Shown one piece after another: positions 24,615-35,791 of a stretch of 64,000 nt of DNA; position 1 is the first letter of the stretch, and each line of letters begins with the position of its first letter. This DNA is from Viscum album (Eukaryota > Streptophyta > Magnoliopsida > Santalales > Viscaceae): positions 1,654,514,062 through 1,654,578,061 of the forward strand of contig OY728121.1 in assembly GCA_963277665.1 (NCBI GenBank), written 5' to 3'. The position numbers were made by a program, and so were the translations under genes. The notes below the pieces were generated by a model, which was given only the letters and a program-made list of their open reading frames with translations, was not told where the DNA came from and made no database searches.

Positions 24615-24686
24615 GCGGTGATGGGGTAGTGATAAGGACACTCGTGAATGGAGAAGTGGTTGTGAGATCGAATCTCGCGGGCCGCT
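24615..24686 (+). other. tRNA-like sequence inside the CACTA element
   Basis: 72 nt, tRNA size. The last arm is a complete T arm: stem GTGAG/CTCGC with a 7-nt ATCGAAT loop. It contains GATCGAATC (24666-24674), which fits the polymerase III B-box consensus GWTCRANNC. An A-box-like TAGTGATAAGG (24627-24637, one mismatch) lies 28 nt upstream. The ends GCGGTGA and GGGCCGC pair in five of seven positions, and a D-arm of three pairs is possible. No convincing anticodon stem is seen, so this is a tRNA relic or SINE head rather than a working tRNA. A TTTT run follows at 24688. Confidence 0.5.
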
Positions 24687-27620
24687 ATTTTGTAAAATAT
24701 GTTATACCCACGGTTTCCAAACTGTGGGTATAGAGTTATGACATGGTGGAAAAACCTATACCCACGGTTTTCCCAAACCGTGGGTATAGTTCATTGACCT
24801 ATACCGACGCCACCAACGACCATGGTTCCCCAAACCGTGGGTATAGCCTATACCCATGGTTTTGGGGTCTATACCCACGGTTTTGAACTGTGGGTATAGG
24901 ATCATTTTCCAGTAGTGTCAGACCATATTTGAGAATGATCTAACACCTTGATTCATGGCGGATGAATTCATGATGTATGCATATATTTTTTCAAGAAGGA
25001 TCATGGAGATATGTGGGATACAAGTGTTGGAAACATGGATCAGAGGCCAGATCAATGTTCTTCATCCATAGGATATGCAACGTAGTAACACGGTGCAAAG
25101 GGAACGATTCACATAGGTTTTGGGTCGATGGAATCTATCCATAGAAGATAGATCAGTTGCATTCAACCCTAGATCCAAGTTCCCCAACATGAATCTAGGT
25201 GTAAATGGTGGTTGTGGAAGTGTGGGAAATATATGTTAAGGTGCCCTTGGATTCAAAAAAATCCTGACATATATTGCATGTATCCCAGGAACACATGCCA
25301 TGTAGTCCCCTAGATATGTTGTCTTGCATGCCATGTATGACCCATGCACACCATGGTACCTGGTGTAGGTAGCTCTATGTATACCGCATGCGTACACAGG
25401 ATTGAACACAGCTAGGTACATGGGAACATCTAGAGTACATAGGCATGTCCATGTACTTGGACACTACCAGAGTAACCGAACAAGGAGAGGGAACATGGCT
25501 AGGGGTGAATTACATGGGTATGGGATGAATTAGATGTACATGGTCAGGGAGGATGCATGAAAACCTCAAGGATACAAGACATGTAGTGTAATGTATGTTT
25601 ACTCCATTATCACATGGCCATCAAATCCATCTGCAGGTGAGGACATGCCAAGGTCTCTATGCTATTTCACATGTTATGTGACCATATGTACACACCGTGT
25701 ACTTATGAGACTTACACCTAATGTATCACCTTCTTTGGGACTCATATTTGGTCCTAATATTATCTTATCCTAAGAAATTTTCCATGAGAATATGACAATG
25801 GAATTCATTATACCATCATAGATACAACACAAGGTCATGCATGTTGGACGCTTCCCTCAACAATTCTTGGTCAATGCAATGATTAGGTTTGATCATTCCG
25901 GATACACCAGGGTTGTAAACCCTCCTGTCACACCAATCCAGGGGTCCCTCATACTCTTTACACAATTAGATTTTAAAGTCCCTCATACCACATAGGGAGA
26001 ATCTTCTCTATCTATATAGTTCCCCCCTCATCTTTGAGCTCTATTGGGGAGTGGGTCCTCCATTAGAGATTGTTCCCCCTTAGTTGTGGAGTATTGGGGT
26101 GTCGTTTTGTCCCTCCACATGGATTGTTCTTTTTTTTCACATGGTACTGGGTATTAGTGATGGAAATTTAGAGATATAGGTAGGATCATTGTTCTTAGAT
26201 GGGTTATAAATATGGATATCCCCTTTCTCTCATTCTTAGGTTTCTTTATGAGCATATATATGTCTGGTTTTATTTCTCTCTCTTCTATGGGTTAAGATGA
26301 TTGTTTTATCTTTTTGTTTCTCCATTATTTATTTTTAGGCTATCTTACTATGTGTATATATATAATCACTCATACATGGCATTCACCCACCCATGTTATG
26401 TCATGCATAGATTATAGAAATATTGGTAGTGATATATATGGACTAGGTTACAGAAAAGCATAGTTTTACCTAATGGATATGACCATGTTAAGTTTTCAGA
26501 CTTGAAGATTGTGGGTTTGTCTTTCTTCAATCTCTCATTCCAATTTTTTTCTTCTTGGTACCTCATATCTGATTGGACATGCATTATTCCCTTTTATACT
26601 TTTATACTATAATGATTTACTTTGATGTTTTCCAAGAGGTTGTTTCATGCATGGTTTACACTCTAGATCTTTCAGTTTATTACTTTACCTTTTCATTGTT
26701 ACATGGAGCTTATTGTGTGTGTGCATACATGTACTTAGGCTAAGGGATCCCATTTTAGTATGGCCTACTCAGTGCTAGTATTTATCCTCTATTCTATTGG
26801 AGGTGGGTTTGGGGTTTCCACATCATCTCACCACCAACCTGGTGGGATACAGTGGATCGTGTCATGATAATGGAATTCCATACCAAATGAGATTATGATT
26901 TGGTCATAGTGTTCCTTCTAGTTATTGAAAATTTGTACAACTAAATACAAATATATCATCCTATTGATGGTCGTTTAGTGGACCTCAAGTGTCAACCTAG
27001 AGCATGAGAGTCAATGAGTGGATTTCATATTTCACATTAATTTTTGAATTAATTCCCCTATTTATCATATTTTTGCATGCACTATGTATTTAGACTATAT
27101 TGTATGGTTACAGTTGGTGTTGGCCAAATAGGTTGTAATCAAACCCTATTCGGGCATCGTTTGGTACCCAGACATATTTCATGAAAGTAGGTTTGGACAA
27201 GGGAAAGGAGCCCTATTCATAATTTTATTGATTTAATAAATGGGATTGGAGCATGGAGAATAGGCTGAGCATGGAGTTCGGAATTAGGATATTAGAGTAT
27301 TTATTTATAGTCTATTTTTAGTTTAATTTTATGGATTTTATCACATAATTTATATTAGAATACATTATGTCATGACACGATTTATTAATATTATTTGGAT
27401 TGTCTAGGTTTTGTCCTTTATTCTTCTTGAGTTTAAATAATGATTATTCATCTAATTTCATCTATTATTTAAAATTTATACCATAGGGTATAGTCGACCT
27501 ACTATAGTAATTACACCCTCACTACAAGTTAGAAACCTCTAGCATATGGGGAGGCGTGCCTAAGGTCCAATAGTGACCTGAATCAGTCACACATGAAAGT
27601 GTCAGGTCGAGGATGTTACA

Positions 27621-28460
27621 AAATGGTATCAAAGGTTGTATTTTCTCTTTCTTTACTGTTTGAAAAAGTTATATCAGATATTAGGGTGTTTCATGACTTG
27701 ATGATGATTATATTTATGGAATTAGTTAAACCATGTGTGAGGGAAAACCCAAGTGTTCGAGGATGGTATTGTTGTTCATGTTGTTTGTTTGTTATAGTTT
27801 TGATGTTACTTAAAATTGGATGATTCCCTTATTGTGTGATGATACTGTTTATTTATATTTTACTTATGGCCATGTATTGCATGAGATGAGTATAAGATCA
27901 CCATGGTAGGAATGTACGGATTTATTTCGACATGAATAATTCGTTCTAGGGATATATCTATTGTGTGTGATATATCTACCTACCTAATTTATGAAATGTC
28001 ATCCCTTATTTTAGTCAATAAAAAAGAATAAAAAGAAACTATTATGATATTCCAATACACGTGTCAATCCAAGTATAGAGTAACCTTGATCCAGTAGTTC
28101 TTAAATGTTTTTTTCACCTTTTTATGTCGTTCTGGTCGTATATCATGTATTCTTAAGAGTGTGTTGAACCTTATAGAAAAAATACCTCCACATCATCTTC
28201 GAGTTGATCATCAGGATAGTGGTAATAAAAATAATCATAATACTACTAATATGAAACTTCCTATAGCTCTAGGGAACCATATAGATGATCAAATATGTGG
28301 TAGTTTCATATGATTTGTGTAGTCTAGGGATAGTGATACAAATCACACCATGACATTGATTTATAACCTAAAGAGAGATTATCTGTTACAACACCCACCA
28401 ACGTTCACTAAGGGGAGGCCCCTATGTAGTTGAGTTATAGATCGAGTTAATAAAGATGAC
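27621..28460 (+). pseudogene. gag: Second gypsy internal start (leader and gag N-terminus), block 1
   Basis: Opens with AAATGGTATCAAAGG, a primer-binding-type site. The first 140 bp match 54677-54815 in block 2. The end reads YLLQHPPTFTKGRP, a plant gypsy gag motif (FL...PP.F.G). The frame stops at 28460, where the family D element was inserted, and resumes at 39522. Stops are numerous. Confidence 0.65.
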
Positions 28461-31113
28461 TGTAAAGACCTGAAAATTCCATATAATTTTTTTAAATTAT
28501 TTGGGATTATTTTGAGGTCATGAAATCTAACGGCACGCAAATCCAAGGCCCAGAGTGCCCGGAATGATCCGTCAAAATTTTTTTAAGCTTTAGTTAGTGC
28601 ACGTGAGTAGTTTTCCTAAAAAATTGGAATAACTCTCAAATGGATACCCGGATAAAAAATATGAGGGCACCATTGCGTTCAGAATAGTGGCTTTACCTTA
28701 AGCACGATTTAAGTTTAGTGGGCGCAGGCCTCTGGGGAGAAAATCTGAAAATATCATAACTGTAAATAAAATAATTAAATAAAGTTATTTTATTTTTCAA
28801 ATGCTTATAACTCTGGAACGGTAACTCAAATTAAAAATCTGAGAGAAATGTTGATCTCATGAGGGTATTATTTCTTTAAATAGATACTAACATTGGCCGG
28901 TATAGTCATACTACGGAAGTTAGTTTTTGGTCGTAAATAAAATAATTAAGTAACAATTATTTTGTTGTTAAAATCCATAACTTATAAATGGTAACTCAGA
29001 TGGAAAATATGATAGTACCATTGAGTTCGTTGGGGCATGTTCCCCTTAGGTAGAGCCTAACCTCGACTTTTGTAGGTCGAGGGTGAATGTTAATAATTTA
29101 TTGAAATTTTTTAAGGTATGTTCAGCAAATGTGCAAGGGGTGTTTTCTAACTTTTGAACCGGTGCTTGGATTAAAATTATGAGGGCACCGTCGAATCCAA
29201 AGCATCGTAATTCACTTAATGGATACTTCACTTCGACCACAGAAGGTTGGGAGAAAAAGTTAGATATTGGACATTTAAAAGAATAATAAAATAACAAAGT
29301 AATTTTATTTCCTTTCTTTCTTTTCCTCCAATGGACAAGCGGTGGGGGCGGGACAAACATTGAGTCAAGCCATTAAATGGCTTGACTCCTCAATTATTTG
29401 TAACAGAACCATTGAAATTGAGAAGTTTTATTAATTAATTGAACCTCATTAATACCACATTCATTACTCACCCTTCCCCGCTCCTAATTATATGGAGCTT
29501 GGGGAGGAGTATTGGCACGGATTCACCAAGCGATGATGCTCCTGAAAAGTTCAGTGATGTCAACCACTTAGAGGATGAAACCAGTTACAGCGGGCAGTAA
29601 CGAGCACCAGCAAACAACGAAAACTGACTCTTCCTCAAACACAGACGTTCTCCAATGATCTTGAGGAAGGGGGTTTATTTTGAAGTTGTATTTGAGGAAT
29701 TAAATCATCTCCCGCTTTCTATCACCTTAACGCGGAGGGCACGGGCCAAACGAACAGGGCCTGGACCCTCCGCCACTTTGTTCTTGATGTGAACTTTAGG
29801 GAAAAAAATTACAAATCAATGGAATCATGAAATAGTGGGTCACACTATGTCGATGGCAGCATGAAAGAGTCGTAGGCACAGATGGCACCAAGAACGGACA
29901 TCAGAGCATGTCCAGTGACCCGCAAAAGAAACTGTCAGCATGCCATGTTGGCAGTGGCTGGAAGCGGTTAGAGGAGACCCTCGGCAACCATTTGTGGGTG
30001 GTGGAAGGTAGATCATGATGGTGTGACACGGCGGCCAAGGGCGGTCGGCCAGAGCTAGTCGCAAGGGACAAGTGCGACACCCCTAGGCGTTGCCAGCAGA
30101 AGCAGCTGCGACCAGCAGGACGCAGCAGGAGAGTGCGGTGAGGCTCACGTCATGCTGCTTTGGTCGAACCCGATCGGCCGAACAGCTGACCAGTTAATGC
30201 GGTGGGGTCGTTCCCCACCGGTTGGGTAAAATGGCCCCACAACCATGGGTCCAACGAAGGAAGCGGTCCACCTTCTGGCAGACTGAGCCGGTGCGGGCTA
30301 GACAAGTAGGCCAGACCTGCCCAGCGGGCTGGACCCCACCAGTAGGCTGGGTCGAACCCACGGCCCTGCGGGTCAGCACGGGTCGTCCAAGCCCCACCCG
30401 GCGGGCCGAGCCAACCGCGGCCTAGGCCTGTGAACCAAACCGTGCTGACCCCGATGGGATGGACCCAGTGAACCAAGAAACCCCTTAGTGGGTTAGACCC
30501 GAGCGGGGTTAGGTAGACCCTGGGACCCATTGCATCGGGACGGTCTGACCGAGTCGGACCGGTCTGAGACCCAACCGGTACCCGAATAAAGAAACGTCTA
30601 TAACTGACGAACCGGGGGTATGTTTGAAACGTCGTCAGTGGCATTGGGACCCATTTTGGGAAGTAGTCCCTTTGGAATATTCCAGCGGGCCCGACCGAGC
30701 CAAGCCAGACCGAAGTGCGATCAACCCCTGTTTCACGGAAAGGGATGTAACTAACAGACCAAGCATCGGATTGACACACCTTCTATGGAATAAGGAGCCT
30801 AGTGATAAGGCGGTCCTTTTGAGATACTTTAAGTAAGTTTTTTCAGAGTTTAACATGTGACCCAGGTTGGATCAAACTTGAATCCAACTAGGCCCTTTTT
30901 ACAAAAGTGCCCATATCTCATAGACCGGGCCTCTGATCAATGCATCGTCTATCGTGTTGGAACCCTTATGACATGGTGGTCCTTTGGGATACTTCTTCAT
31001 GGAACTTTTTGGTGGTTGAGTTATGATCGATAGCTTGAGGATCGGATCCTCCCAGAATCAAGCGTGCTTAGTGTGTGAATCTCATGGATGGTTGTGATGT
31101 GAAGAATGAATAC

Positions 31114-31274
31114 CAATCCTGTGTGGGTCAGTACCTATCGATCCTGTGTGGTTTAGTGATCAGTGATCCTGTGTGGGTTAGCCTATACCGATAATGTTTG
31201 TTAGATCTTGTGTGGGTCAACGCTCATAGATCCTGTGTGGCTCAGCGCATATCAATCCTGTGTGGGTTAGCAGT
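31114..31274 (+). repeat. GATCCTGTGTGGGTCAGC array in family D 5' LTR
   Basis: About six imperfect copies of GATCCTGTGTGGGTCAGC separated by short variable spacers. The matching array is 38400-38562 in the 3' LTR. Confidence 0.8.
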
Positions 31275-31366
31275 AGAGCCTCTCGACAGAATAAGATGAT
31301 CTAGATTTACGACTAATCATCTGTACTTCTATACTTAAGTTATATACCTGGTGTGAGATGAGTCCT

Positions 31367-31566
31367 CACCTTTTTGGTACTTTACCATTGTGGTGTTACC
31401 TTTGTGGTACTTTTACCTTTATGGTGTTACCTTCATGGTGTTACCGTTGTGGTACTTTACCTTCATGGTGTAACCTTCGTGGTGTTACCCTTTTGGTACT
31501 TTTACCTTCATGGTGTTACCTTTGTGGTGTTACCTTTGTGGTATTACCTTTGTGGTATACTTCCCT
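31367..31566 (+). repeat. TTACCTTYGTGGTGTTACC array in family D 5' LTR
   Basis: About ten short units built on ACCTTCGTGGTGTTACCTTT with TACTTT variants. The matching array is 38656-38866 in the 3' LTR. Low-complexity frames here are by-products of the repeat. Confidence 0.85.
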
Positions 31567-32234
31567 CGTGGATCAATTGTAAAAATTTCTTAAAGGTTGG
31601 GGCCTTGTGTTTCCTCATGTAAGAGATGATTATATTATGATAACTTAGGTATATGTTTGGGCATATACCTAAGTAGAGTTGATGTCTGCTTCATGCTTTG
31701 TGATTGAGGTCTTGATTTGTGGTATTTACTTTGTGGAACTCTAAGAGACCTTTGGGGGTCTCGGGGTCCCTGCTGAGTATTGTTATACTCACCCATGCAT
31801 GGGCTTTTCTAGCACCTTGTTGTATCATGTGCAGATGACGAGTAGCTAGGCTGAGACTTGAGGGAGCCAGGACCAAGTGGTACATAGAGGAGATGGGCTG
31901 ACATGGAGTGTTGTGGAGACGATTTGTACCTACCCTTCAGGTAGGATCCTCAGTGGATGATCCAGGAGCTGTTTTCTCTTTTCAGTTGTACTTGTACTTT
32001 TTAGTTGGGCTTGTATTCCATCCCCCTTTACTTTTAGTACACTTTTTACTACAGAAGTTTACTTTGTGGATTCTTCTTATTGTGTTCTTTGATTGTGTGT
32101 TTGTATAGGTTTAAAGTAAATTCCTTCCCATTATAGGGATATGACTTTTTGGTGTTAGTCTCCAATCCCTGGACTTTGGAAGGTGGGCTTGGGGTAGTCA
32201 CAGCAAGGGCCCCGGGGGACGGGTCATAACAAAG

Positions 32235-32246
32235 TGGTATTAGAGG
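32235..32246 (+). promoter_or_regulatory. Primer-binding site of family D
   Basis: TGGTATTAGAGG, three bases after the 5' LTR; one base from the usual TGGTATCAGAGG plant initiator-tRNA site. Confidence 0.75.
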
Positions 32247-32510
32247 ATTCAGTTCTACCGAAGAACTTGGGCTCTGATGTTTTCAATGTGGCAATAGTGT
32301 TAAGTGTTATGAGTGTGGTTTTCAGTTTGGGAAACCCAGTGTTGGTGCGGTGTCTGACGTATCCATACACCAGAACCCCGAATTTTGATTTCTAACTTGG
32401 TGCATGAAAACACTAATTGCGTGTTTTTTGGAAAAAAAATTCCTTGGTTTATTTGGAGACAGCTCACCAGGTCTAACTTAATGACCATGGTGCACCTGTT
32501 CCTTATCAGG

Positions 32511-33650
32511 ATGCCGCCGCATAGAAATCCATCTAGGATTCCTGAGAGAGTACACGATGACGGCCCACCAAGCGATCCTGTGTGGATCAGCATTCTAGAG
32601 ATCATGTATGGATCATCAACAGTTGATACCAGTAGACCATGCACACCAACTAAGCATGTTACACGAGTTCTAGTGGCAGAGGACTCTGAGGTTTCGAGGA
32701 GAGACATATCCCAAGTCATCTGAGAATTGGTTGGAGGTTGTGACTAGATTTTTTTGCCTAGTTGGGACACCAGCAGATTAGATGGTGATCACATCTGCTA
32801 GTGTTTATTAGTGTGTGACCATGAGGATGGTCCACATGGTGATGAGGCTTCGATACATGGATCATTTACTGAGATGGTACCTTCGGGTAGTGTACCAGCT
32901 ATATCACTGTCTGTTGGTCAGCAGTTACAACCGGCGATACTGGTAGAGGACACATGTAGTCCTAGTGCCTTGCACGTGTTTCCGAATTAGATACCCCCTG
33001 GTTCTAAGGTTATCCTGACTCACAGGTAGCTAAGGACTAGCTTGAAGAGGTGGATGATTTTCCATCTAGCTAGGGCACCATTCGATCCAATGGTGGTCCT
33101 GGTAGAGAGCTTTTTACGTGGCTCAGCAGGACGGTGATAGGGTTTAGATTACCCTAATCTTACGAAGAGGTGACTTTTTGTGGACAATCTTGAGAACCTT
33201 CCTCAGAGAAGGAGGTCTCTTTCCATAAAAGCTAAGGGGTGAGTGTTCCCAAGAGCTTCTACAGCTTCAGCAGTACAACATGTCGGTAGCTGATTATTCA
33301 TTGAGATGTACGGACCATCCCATCTACTCGATGAATATAGTACGGTTAGTGCTTCAGGGCTCATACCTCCGAGTGATGTGCGTTTAGGGACATCTGAGCC
33401 ATCACTATTCCTCTATGCATTCCTAATTTTGTTAGGGTTCTAGAGATAACCTCTATGGTTGAATTTTATTTGGCTGAGCAGATACCGCTCGTGATTGTTA
33501 GCAGTGGGAAAGCAGGAAATTGATGCCAGTCTCAGAGACTTGGGTATGTAAAATTTTTCAGGAAGGGAAAGTGATAGGGATAGATGAATCTGTGGGGAAA
33601 TAAATGTGAAAGTGGATCTAGGAGAGTAGTATGAGGTGGTATACATTTCG
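32511..33650 (+). pseudogene. gag: Family D gag remnant
   Basis: ATG at 32511 opens MPPHRNPSRIPE, very like the start of many plant gypsy gag proteins. It is open for about 70 codons, to the TGA at 32721. The remainder to about 33650 has frequent stops. A zinc knuckle is not recognisable. In function it would be the capsid precursor. Confidence 0.6.
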
Positions 33651-33939
33651 ACATGTTACAACCACCACCCTAAGGTGGTTTCCACCAGGCTTAGGGAGCA
33701 GGAGGATAGGGGAAGGGAGTAGCTACATGTGGTCAAGGAGTGTGACCCAAGGGATCTAGGAATGATTCGAGGTATGGTATGTGTCTAATACTAGCTTCCA
33801 TATTAATAGACATAGGTACCAATAATTCCTTCTTTCCACGAATATTGTTCAAGACCTAGAGTTTCTGGTTAAACTGATGACTTGAACCTTACATCTAGAT
33901 ATACCTTTGGAAGGAGACTCGATAATCATTCTTATTCTG

Positions 33940-34085
33940 ATGGTGTTATCTGACCCTTGAGGTGAGAGTTTTGGTTGGAACTTCTTGGTGGCGGCATCGA
34001 GTCCTTACGATGTTAGTTTGGGGATGGACTGGACATCCACAGTTCTTACTCAGATTGACTATTTTAGGAAAAAATGATGTAGTAT
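33940..34085 (+). pseudogene. pol: Family D protease C-terminal remnant
   Basis: SSPYDVSLGMDW (about 34000-34036) matches the conserved protease tail (FDVILGMDWL) of gypsy elements. The catalytic DSG is not visible upstream. Confidence 0.65.
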
Positions 34086-34214
34086 ATCTATAGCATTGGA
34101 ATGGGGTTTTCCTTGGTCGGAGAAAAATGAAACCCAGGTAGCATAGGATAAACTCATGCATAAGAGGGTGTAGTTGATCACTCTTGAGTCTGCCACCCTC
34201 ACCCTCATGGTATC

Positions 34215-34865
34215 ATGAGTTTTGAGTTTTCAGTTCCCAATAGTAGTGGTAGAGTGTGGGGACATATTTATAAAAGATGTTTCCAAGACTACCTCCCTGG
34301 AGGGAGAGGGAATTCTGCTTTGGTTGAGTACTACCAGATATTTTTACCTGACTTCTCCATGGTAGTGGCACCCTTTTCAGCTTTGACGAAGAAGGGGGAG
34401 CCTTTACTATGGATGGGGAAGTGTCAGAAAAGCTTTTAGGAGTGGACATAGATACTGAAAAGTGCCCCATCTTGAGGCTACCAGAAGAGGGTTTGGGTAT
34501 GTAGTCTACTACGATGCATCAGGGACCAGACTAGGGAGTTTCCTGATGCAGGAGCGGGTAGTGATCACCGACGGCTCATCGTAGTTGAGACAGCATGAGT
34601 AGAACTATGCTACCCATGATCTAGAGTTAACAGCAGTGGTCTTTTCATTGAAGATGTAGTGGCACTACTTGATGGGTGAATGGTTTATTGTTTACATTTA
34701 TCAAAAGAGTATCAAGTATATCTTCCCCCAAAATAAGTAGAACCTGAGACAACAATCATGGATAAAGTTCCTCTAGGACTATAACCTTGAGATATTATAT
34801 ACTCCTGGGAAGGGGAACGTGGTAGCAGATGCACTCAACTGGAGGTCCGGTCTACAACTGTTGAG
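34215..34865 (+). pseudogene. pol: Family D RT connection and RNase H remnant
   Basis: Begins with a piece like the RT segment MNRVF.DYLD (about 34250-34300), then jumps to VEYYQIFLPDFSMVVAPFSA, the YYRRFI..FSKIA.PL connection. The RT palm with the DD motif is missing. RNase H follows: YYDASGTRLGSFLM (about 34508), YATHDLELTAVVFSLKMW (about 34606) and TPGKGNVVADALN (about 34802). The key Asp, Glu and Asp positions are recognisable, but there are stops, for example where the SR after DGS should be. Confidence 0.75.
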
Positions 34866-34929
34866 TGAGGCTCAGAGCAGCTAGTCACACTGCGGATATC
34901 CTTTGTAGATAAAGATGGAGTATCTTACC

Positions 34930-35284
34930 TCCAATCTATGACTGTCACTCCCCCAATTCTTTAGCGAGTTCGGGAGTCATAGCTTGGGGATGTTGACTAC
35001 GAGGCCTGACGTGCTCAGATGTCCTTAGGACGATCTCCTGAAGACTTTTCTAAAGTTGGGGAGCACGTTGTTCTCTTTGGAGGATTCACCATGGTACCAT
35101 GGATTATACAGGAGGAGTTTTTGAGGGATTTCTATACATCCCCTTTTAGTGGTACATCTTGGAGTGGTGAAGATGTACCAAGACATCCAGCATCAGTACT
35201 GGTGGCCAGGGATGAAGAAGGTAGTGGAAGATTTTGTATCATGATGCCTCACTTGTTAGAAAGTAAAGACTATGCAGAGTAGGC
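34930..35284 (+). pseudogene. pol: Family D integrase zinc-binding domain remnant
   Basis: The frame switches between WYHGLYRRSF and KMYQDIQHQYWWPGMKKVVE with a following CLTC, the second half of the HHCC domain. It is joined at about 35285 to the integrase C-terminal part, so the DDE catalytic core is deleted. Confidence 0.7.
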
Positions 35285-35750
35285 ATAATTCTTATGCCGA
35301 TAAGAGATGGAGACCCTAGGAGTTCGAGTAGGGAGGCCATGTCTTCCTACGGGTCTCACCCTGATGAGGATTGCGGAGATTCGACCAGGATGGCAAGCTA
35401 TCTCTGAGGTCCATCAGACCATTCTAGATCCTCAGCAGAGTAGTCGAGGTGGCATACCATCTATCTCTCCCCCCACAGATGCACCGGGTGTATAATTTTT
35501 TCCAGGATTCATAGATGAGGAGGTACGTGCATGATCCATCGCATGTTATCGACTGGGGTGAGTTGGGCATTGACGATGGGTGACTTTTACGGAGTTTCCA
35601 GTAGAGATAGAGGATCGACAAGAGCAAGTACTTTGTGGACAGATGAACCCTATGGTGCGAGTTCAGTGCAGCAAGGGAACCCCAGGAGAGCACATCCGAG
35701 CGGGAGGCTCGGATTCGTGCTCAAACCCTCATTTGTTTGATTTTCCTTTA
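35285..35750 (+). pseudogene. pol: Family D integrase C-terminus with chromodomain-type end
   Basis: NSYADKRWRPLEFEVG, then a degraded GPY module (SEVHQTILD; MRRYVHDPSHVIDWGEL at about 35517). The tail reads MVRVQCSKGTPGEH, with a neighbouring frame giving EREARIRAQ, then PHLFDF. These match the W.K....ATWE.E...R..YP.LF end of chromodomains in Del/Tekay-like chromoviruses, whose chromodomain guides integration. Confidence 0.7.
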
Positions 35751-35791
35751 TTTTGGCTTACGATGATGAAAGGCCCTAATGTGGGGATAAT

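Larger units (their letters stand above)
24137..24917 (+). mobile_element. Non-autonomous CACTA element (MITE-like), 781 bp
   Basis: Terminal inverted repeats begin CACTACTGTAAAATGAACCT and end with the complement of CACTACTGGAAAATGATCCT. Flanking triplets are CCA and TCA, a 3-bp target duplication with one change. The uninterrupted target (GACATTATCAGATCG) is present at 52047 in block 2. The body is built of about eleven hairpins of the form CCTATACCCACGGTTT / AAACCGTGGGTATAGG, seven on the left and four on the right of a central AT-rich and tRNA-like segment. No transposase is encoded, so movement would need an autonomous CACTA enzyme. The orientation given is arbitrary. Confidence 0.88.
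23277..27620 (+). mobile_element. LTR-beta, block 1
   Basis: Starts TGTAACA right after the polypurine tract and ends TGTTACA right before a TGGTATCAAAGG primer site, a perfect 7-bp terminal inverted repeat. 4,344 bp including a 781-bp CACTA insertion. Compared with LTR-alpha it has about 740 extra bp at its 3' end (26870-27620) and several internal differences shared with the LTR at 51204. It therefore acts as the 3' LTR of one internal region and the apparent 5' LTR of the next. Confidence 0.8.
28461..32231 (+). repeat. 5' LTR of family D
   Basis: 3,771 bp, TGTAAAGACC to GGTCATAACA. Notable parts: repeated CATAAC(T)...GGTAACTC blocks (28780-29180), a GC-rich stretch (about 29860-30560) unlike the surrounding AT-rich DNA, and two short-unit arrays (31114-31274 and 31367-31566). 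Confidence 0.85.

Noticed and set aside
24282..24641. Minus-strand frame of 119 codons
   Set aside because: It falls wholly within the CACTA hairpin array and the AT microsatellite; not a transposase.
24615..24686. Functional tRNA gene
   Set aside because: No anticodon stem forms and the acceptor pairs in only five of seven positions. Kept only as a tRNA-like relic.
28456..28460. Target site duplication for family D (ATGAC)
   Set aside because: The bases after the 3' LTR (TGATC) do not match. A TGAC near the end of the 3' LTR could be either LTR or duplication, so it is left unresolved.
30150..30779. A 209-codon minus-strand open frame and overlapping frames on the plus strand
   Set aside because: They lie in the GC-rich part of the family D LTR, where stops are rare by composition. 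The equivalent stretch of the 3' LTR does not keep the same frame, and no domain is visible.
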